Below, piece by piece: positions 61,374 to 64,000 of a stretch of 64,000 bases of DNA. Numbering within the stretch: position 1 is the stretch's first letter; each line of letters begins with the position of its first letter. The notes below the pieces were generated by a model that searched no databases, was not told the origin of the DNA, and worked only from the letters and a program-made list of their open reading frames with translations. The DNA is from G963663615 sp963663615 (GTDB taxonomy: Bacteria > Bacteroidota > Ignavibacteria > Ignavibacteriales > Melioribacteraceae), in contig OY760517.1 of the NCBI GenBank assembly GCA_963663615.1, positions 2,108,001 to 2,172,000 of the forward strand, given 5' to 3'. The position numbers and the translations under genes are program-made.

Positions 61374-62897
61374 CTATTTAATCAGATTTATTGTAAAAGT
61401 ACTTACTTCCTTAAGTATATGCTCAGAAGATGCAGCAGTAAGATCGAGGAATGTTGAAGGATAAATACCTATCCACACTATAAAAACAAATAGTGGTACA
61501 AGCACAAATATTTCACGAGCGTTTAAGTCTGTTAAACTTTCCAATTTATGATTTTCCAATTTACCAAAAACAACCCTCTGGTACATCCACAGCAAATAAA
61601 CAGCCGCAAATATAACACCGGATGTGGCAAAGATGGTAAACCACCAACTTGAAAGCACAACAGATTTAAATGAGCCAAGCAAAATCAGGAATTCCCCGAT
61701 AAATCCATTTAATCCCGGAAGACCAATAGAAGAAAGTGAAGTAAACAATAAAGCTACGGCAAATATTGGAACTACTTTTGCAATACCGCCATAGTAGCTA
61801 ATTTCCCTGTTATGGGTTCTTTCATAAATCATACCCACCAAAAGGAAAAGTGCACCTGTGGAAAGCCCATGGTTAACCATCTGTATAATAGCACCCTGAA
61901 GGGATTCAACAGTCATTGCAAAAATACCAAGCACAACAAAGCCAAGATGCGAAACGGACGAATACGCAACCAACTTTTTCATGTCTGTTTGAACCATTGC
62001 AACCAATGCACCATATATAATACCTATAACCGCCAATACCGAAATTACCGGGGCATAGTAAACTGCTGCATCAGGAAATAGTGGTAAACAGAATCTGACT
62101 AAACCATAAGTACCCATCTTAAGTAACACACCTGCAAGAATTACAGAACCCGGGGTTGGAGCCTCAACGTGAGCATCGGGCAACCAGGTATGAAACGGGA
62201 ATAATGGTACTTTTATTGCAAAACTTACAAAAAACGCCAAGAACATCCACTTCTGTACATCCATACCAATGGTTGGAGCTAGCTTGTACAAAGTAATTAG
62301 ATTAGTTGTAAATGTTCCTATATGATCACTTGCGTAAACAGCAAGCCAAATGATGGCAACAAGCATCAATAAACTTCCTGCCATGGTGTATATAAAAAAC
62401 TTAACTGAAGCATAAATTCTTCTTTTACCACCCCAAACACCTATAATAAAGTACATCGGAATAAGCATTGCTTCCCAGAAAATGTAGAAAAGGAACAGAT
62501 CAAGTGAAATGAAAACACCTATCATTCCGGCTTCCAGCATAAGCATAAAAAATGTAAACATCTTTACATTTTTAGTTATCGATGACCAACTTCCAATTAA
62601 GGTAAGCGGAGTTAAAAATGTAGTTAATAACACAAGAAGTAATGATATACCGTCAACCCCAACATTATAACTAATCTTGAGGCTGCTAACCCACTGCATT
62701 TGAAAAGTGTACTGGAATTCAGGATTTGAAGCATCGAACCCTGCATAAATAACCAGCGATAAAACAAATGCAACAAGTGCAAAAACAAGTCCTGTAATTT
62801 TAACTACCGACTGGTGCTGCTCTTTAAGAAATAATATTACCAATGCACCGATTATTGGTAAAGCAGCCAAGTATGTTAATAATAAACTATTTTCCAT
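61374..62897 (-). CDS. nuoM: NADH-quinone oxidoreductase subunit M
   Basis: 507 residues with about 14 helices. The essential Glu lies in FYIFWEAMLIPMYFIIGVWG, and the Lys-containing path in FAIKVPLFPFHTWLPDAHVE. KLVAYSSVSHLGFVVLGIFA and GLPGLNGFIGEFLIL complete the NuoM picture. It starts 3 bp after nuoL and ends 2 bp before the NhaD-like gene. Confidence 0.96.
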   Translation of the reverse strand: MENSLLLTYLAALPIIGALVILFLKEQHQSVVKITGLVFALVAFVLSLVIYAGFDASNPEFQYTFQMQWVSSLKISYNVGVDGISLLLVLLTTFLTPLTLIGSWSSITKNVKMFTFFMLMLEAGMIGVFISLDLFLFYIFWEAMLIPMYFIIGVWGGKRRIYASVKFFIYTMAGSLLMLVAIIWLAVYASDHIGTFTTNLITLYKLAPTIGMDVQKWMFLAFFVSFAIKVPLFPFHTWLPDAHVEAPTPGSVILAGVLLKMGTYGLVRFCLPLFPDAAVYYAPVISVLAVIGIIYGALVAMVQTDMKKLVAYSSVSHLGFVVLGIFAMTVESLQGAIIQMVNHGLSTGALFLLVGMIYERTHNREISYYGGIAKVVPIFAVALLFTSLSSIGLPGLNGFIGEFLILLGSFKSVVLSSWWFTIFATSGVIFAAVYLLWMYQRVVFGKLENHKLESLTDLNAREIFVLVPLFVFIVWIGIYPSTFLDLTAASSEHILKEVSTFTINLIK

Positions 62898-62900
62898 ATT

Positions 62901-64000
62901 TTATAAACTTAGTATTATCCAGAATAATATTATTGCAATTCCTGTTACCATGAACAAGGCATAAAACTGTGCAACACCGGTCTGTATTTTTTTAAGATTT
63001 TCAGAAAATACATTAACCAGTTTGGCAGCACCGTTCACAATTCCGTCAATTATTTTAACATCAGCAATATTCCAAAGAACCTTGCGTGATACTGAAACAA
63101 TAGGATTTACTACAGTAGCATCATATACTTCATCAACATAATATTTATTAAGAAGCAAAGTATAAACACCCTTAACACTGTTTTTAACTTTTTCAGCAAA
63201 CTTAAGTTTTTTGGTGTAAACTTTAACTGCAAAATAAATTGCCGCTAATGCCATTACAACAGAGGCAGCCATTAAAACAAGTTCGGTCGTATGAGAATGG
63301 TGGGCTGCATGCAGTTCCAAACGTTTTTCAGCCGCGGCAAAAACAGGCTGTAACCAGTGATGGAAGAAATTACCATGTTCACCGGAGAATATTTCCGGTA
63401 CACCTACAAATCCTCCCACAACAGACAAGAATGCCAATACCATCAATGGTAAAGTCATTACAGATGGAGATTCATGTGGATGTACATTACTGCCAAAACG
63501 TTCCTTACCAAAAAATGTAAGCGAAACAAGTCGGAACATGTAAAATGCAGTCATCATTGCCGTTACGGCACCAATTATCCAAAAGAAAATATTACCGTTA
63601 GCGAATGAATACCAAAGTATCTCGTCCTTACTGAAGAATCCTGAAAGTCCCGGGAACCCTGATATTGCAAATGCAGCGATAATAAAAGTAATATATGTTT
63701 TAGGCATATGTTTTTTAAGTCCACCATAATGGCGAATATCCTGTTCTTCATGCATACCATGAATTATAGAACCAGCACCAAGGAACAACAAAGCCTTAAA
63801 GAATGCATGAGTCATTAAATGGAAGATACCAGCCGAAAACGCACCTACACCCAAGGCAAGGAACATATATCCCAACTGCGAAACAGTTGAATAAGCAAGT
63901 ACTTTTTTAATATCGTTCTGAACCAAACCAACGGTAGCAGCAAAGAAAGCTGTTAACAGACCAACAACCGCAACAATTGTTAGCAATGTAGGTGCAGAAA
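62901..64000 (-). CDS. nuoL: NADH-quinone oxidoreductase subunit L, 5' end beyond the window
   Basis: The reading frame is open to the right edge, so about 366 C-terminal codons are seen of an expected 620-680. Visible are GLVQNDIKKVLAYSTVSQLG and LMTHAFFKALLFLGAGSIIH with the conserved Lys, then GLSGFFSKDEILW and the long C-terminal extension that includes the amphipathic arm (KSFVKGVYTLL-type KNSVKGVYTLLLNKYYVDEV). NuoL is the distal proton-pumping subunit of complex I. nuoK and earlier nuo genes should lie to the right. Confidence 0.95.
   Translation of the reverse strand, partial: SAPTLLTIVAVVGLLTAFFAATVGLVQNDIKKVLAYSTVSQLGYMFLALGVGAFSAGIFHLMTHAFFKALLFLGAGSIIHGMHEEQDIRHYGGLKKHMPKTYITFIIAAFAISGFPGLSGFFSKDEILWYSFANGNIFFWIIGAVTAMMTAFYMFRLVSLTFFGKERFGSNVHPHESPSVMTLPLMVLAFLSVVGGFVGVPEIFSGEHGNFFHHWLQPVFAAAEKRLELHAAHHSHTTELVLMAASVVMALAAIYFAVKVYTKKLKFAEKVKNSVKGVYTLLLNKYYVDEVYDATVVNPIVSVSRKVLWNIADVKIIDGIVNGAAKLVNVFSENLKKIQTGVAQFYALFMVTGIAIILFWIILSL

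Noticed and set aside
1..64000. tRNA, rRNA, CRISPR arrays, prophage or complete insertion sequences
   Set aside because: Searched by eye for cloverleaf-like blocks, regularly spaced repeats, integrases and phage genes; none found. Short structured RNAs could still be missed.

Overview
The window is 64 kb of AT-rich bacterial DNA with densely packed genes. It contains no rRNA, tRNA or CRISPR array that I could see. Gene content points to the FCB group, most likely an Ignavibacteria/Melioribacter-like or Bacteroidota-like heterotroph. The pointers are a TonB-type energiser, a secreted NAGPA-type glycosidase and a secreted metallophosphoesterase with a sugar-binding tail, a probable menaquinone-linked acyl-CoA oxidation chain, a cytochrome bd oxidase, a PrkA/YeaH/SpoVR stress operon, a histone-like small protein and a probably PPi-dependent phosphofructokinase. 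This placement is inferred from family knowledge, not from a database search.

Layout. (1) 1-982 is the 5' part of a secreted phosphodiester glycosidase. (2) 1243-12201, all on the minus strand, is a surface-glycan/unusual-sugar locus. It holds two GNAT-like proteins, an acyl carrier protein, a ketoacyl synthase III, a ketoreductase-type SDR, a DUF218 membrane protein that seems to start at ATT, a DegT aminotransferase, a WbpM/PglF-like 4,6-dehydratase, and then sxtJ, DUF5989 and a NodU/CmcH-type carbamoyltransferase. The likely product is an amino sugar acylated with a hydroxyacyl group made on the dedicated carrier protein. (3) 12498-14507 holds an orphan IS3 OrfA-like gene and a receiver-domain protein with an unrecognised C-terminal part. 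(4) 14813-22104 is a four-gene operon, prkA-yeaH-spoVR-prkA2, with two different PrkA-type AAA+ proteins. (5) 22290-33428 carries two metallophosphoesterases, a histidine kinase, pfk, a UvrD/PcrA helicase, an Rrf2 regulator with an ALDH7 aldehyde dehydrogenase, and rsmI. Two copies of a dispersed hairpin repeat lie here, and each follows a gene stop in the same orientation relative to transcription.

(6) 33671-39858 is a housekeeping run: apt, a PolX whose polymerase palm looks dead, a PAP2-like protein, dusB, an MFS pump and a CapA-like protein. (7) 39950-47602 has two divergent operons. The minus-strand operon is hydrolase, bioY, a FadF-like Fe-S membrane oxidoreductase and a histone-like protein. 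The plus-strand operon is acyl-CoA dehydrogenase, a HisA-like isomerase, a cNMP-binding protein, UspA and an eIF2B-like isomerase. (8) 47619-50387 is an Fe-S type Rrf2 regulator with cydAB, behind a striking inverted-repeat promoter. (9) 50488-56406 holds two Nudix hydrolases, an MFS transporter, nusB, a DUF218 protein, a lone ABC ATPase and TonB. (10) 56479-64000 is vanZ-like, nnr (NAD(P)HX repair), nuoN, an NhaD-like Na+/H+ antiporter sitting between nuoN and nuoM, nuoM, and the 3' part of nuoL.

Most genes are on the minus strand in tightly spaced operons. Several rho-independent terminators are clear. Several genes use TTG starts supported by a Shine-Dalgarno sequence.
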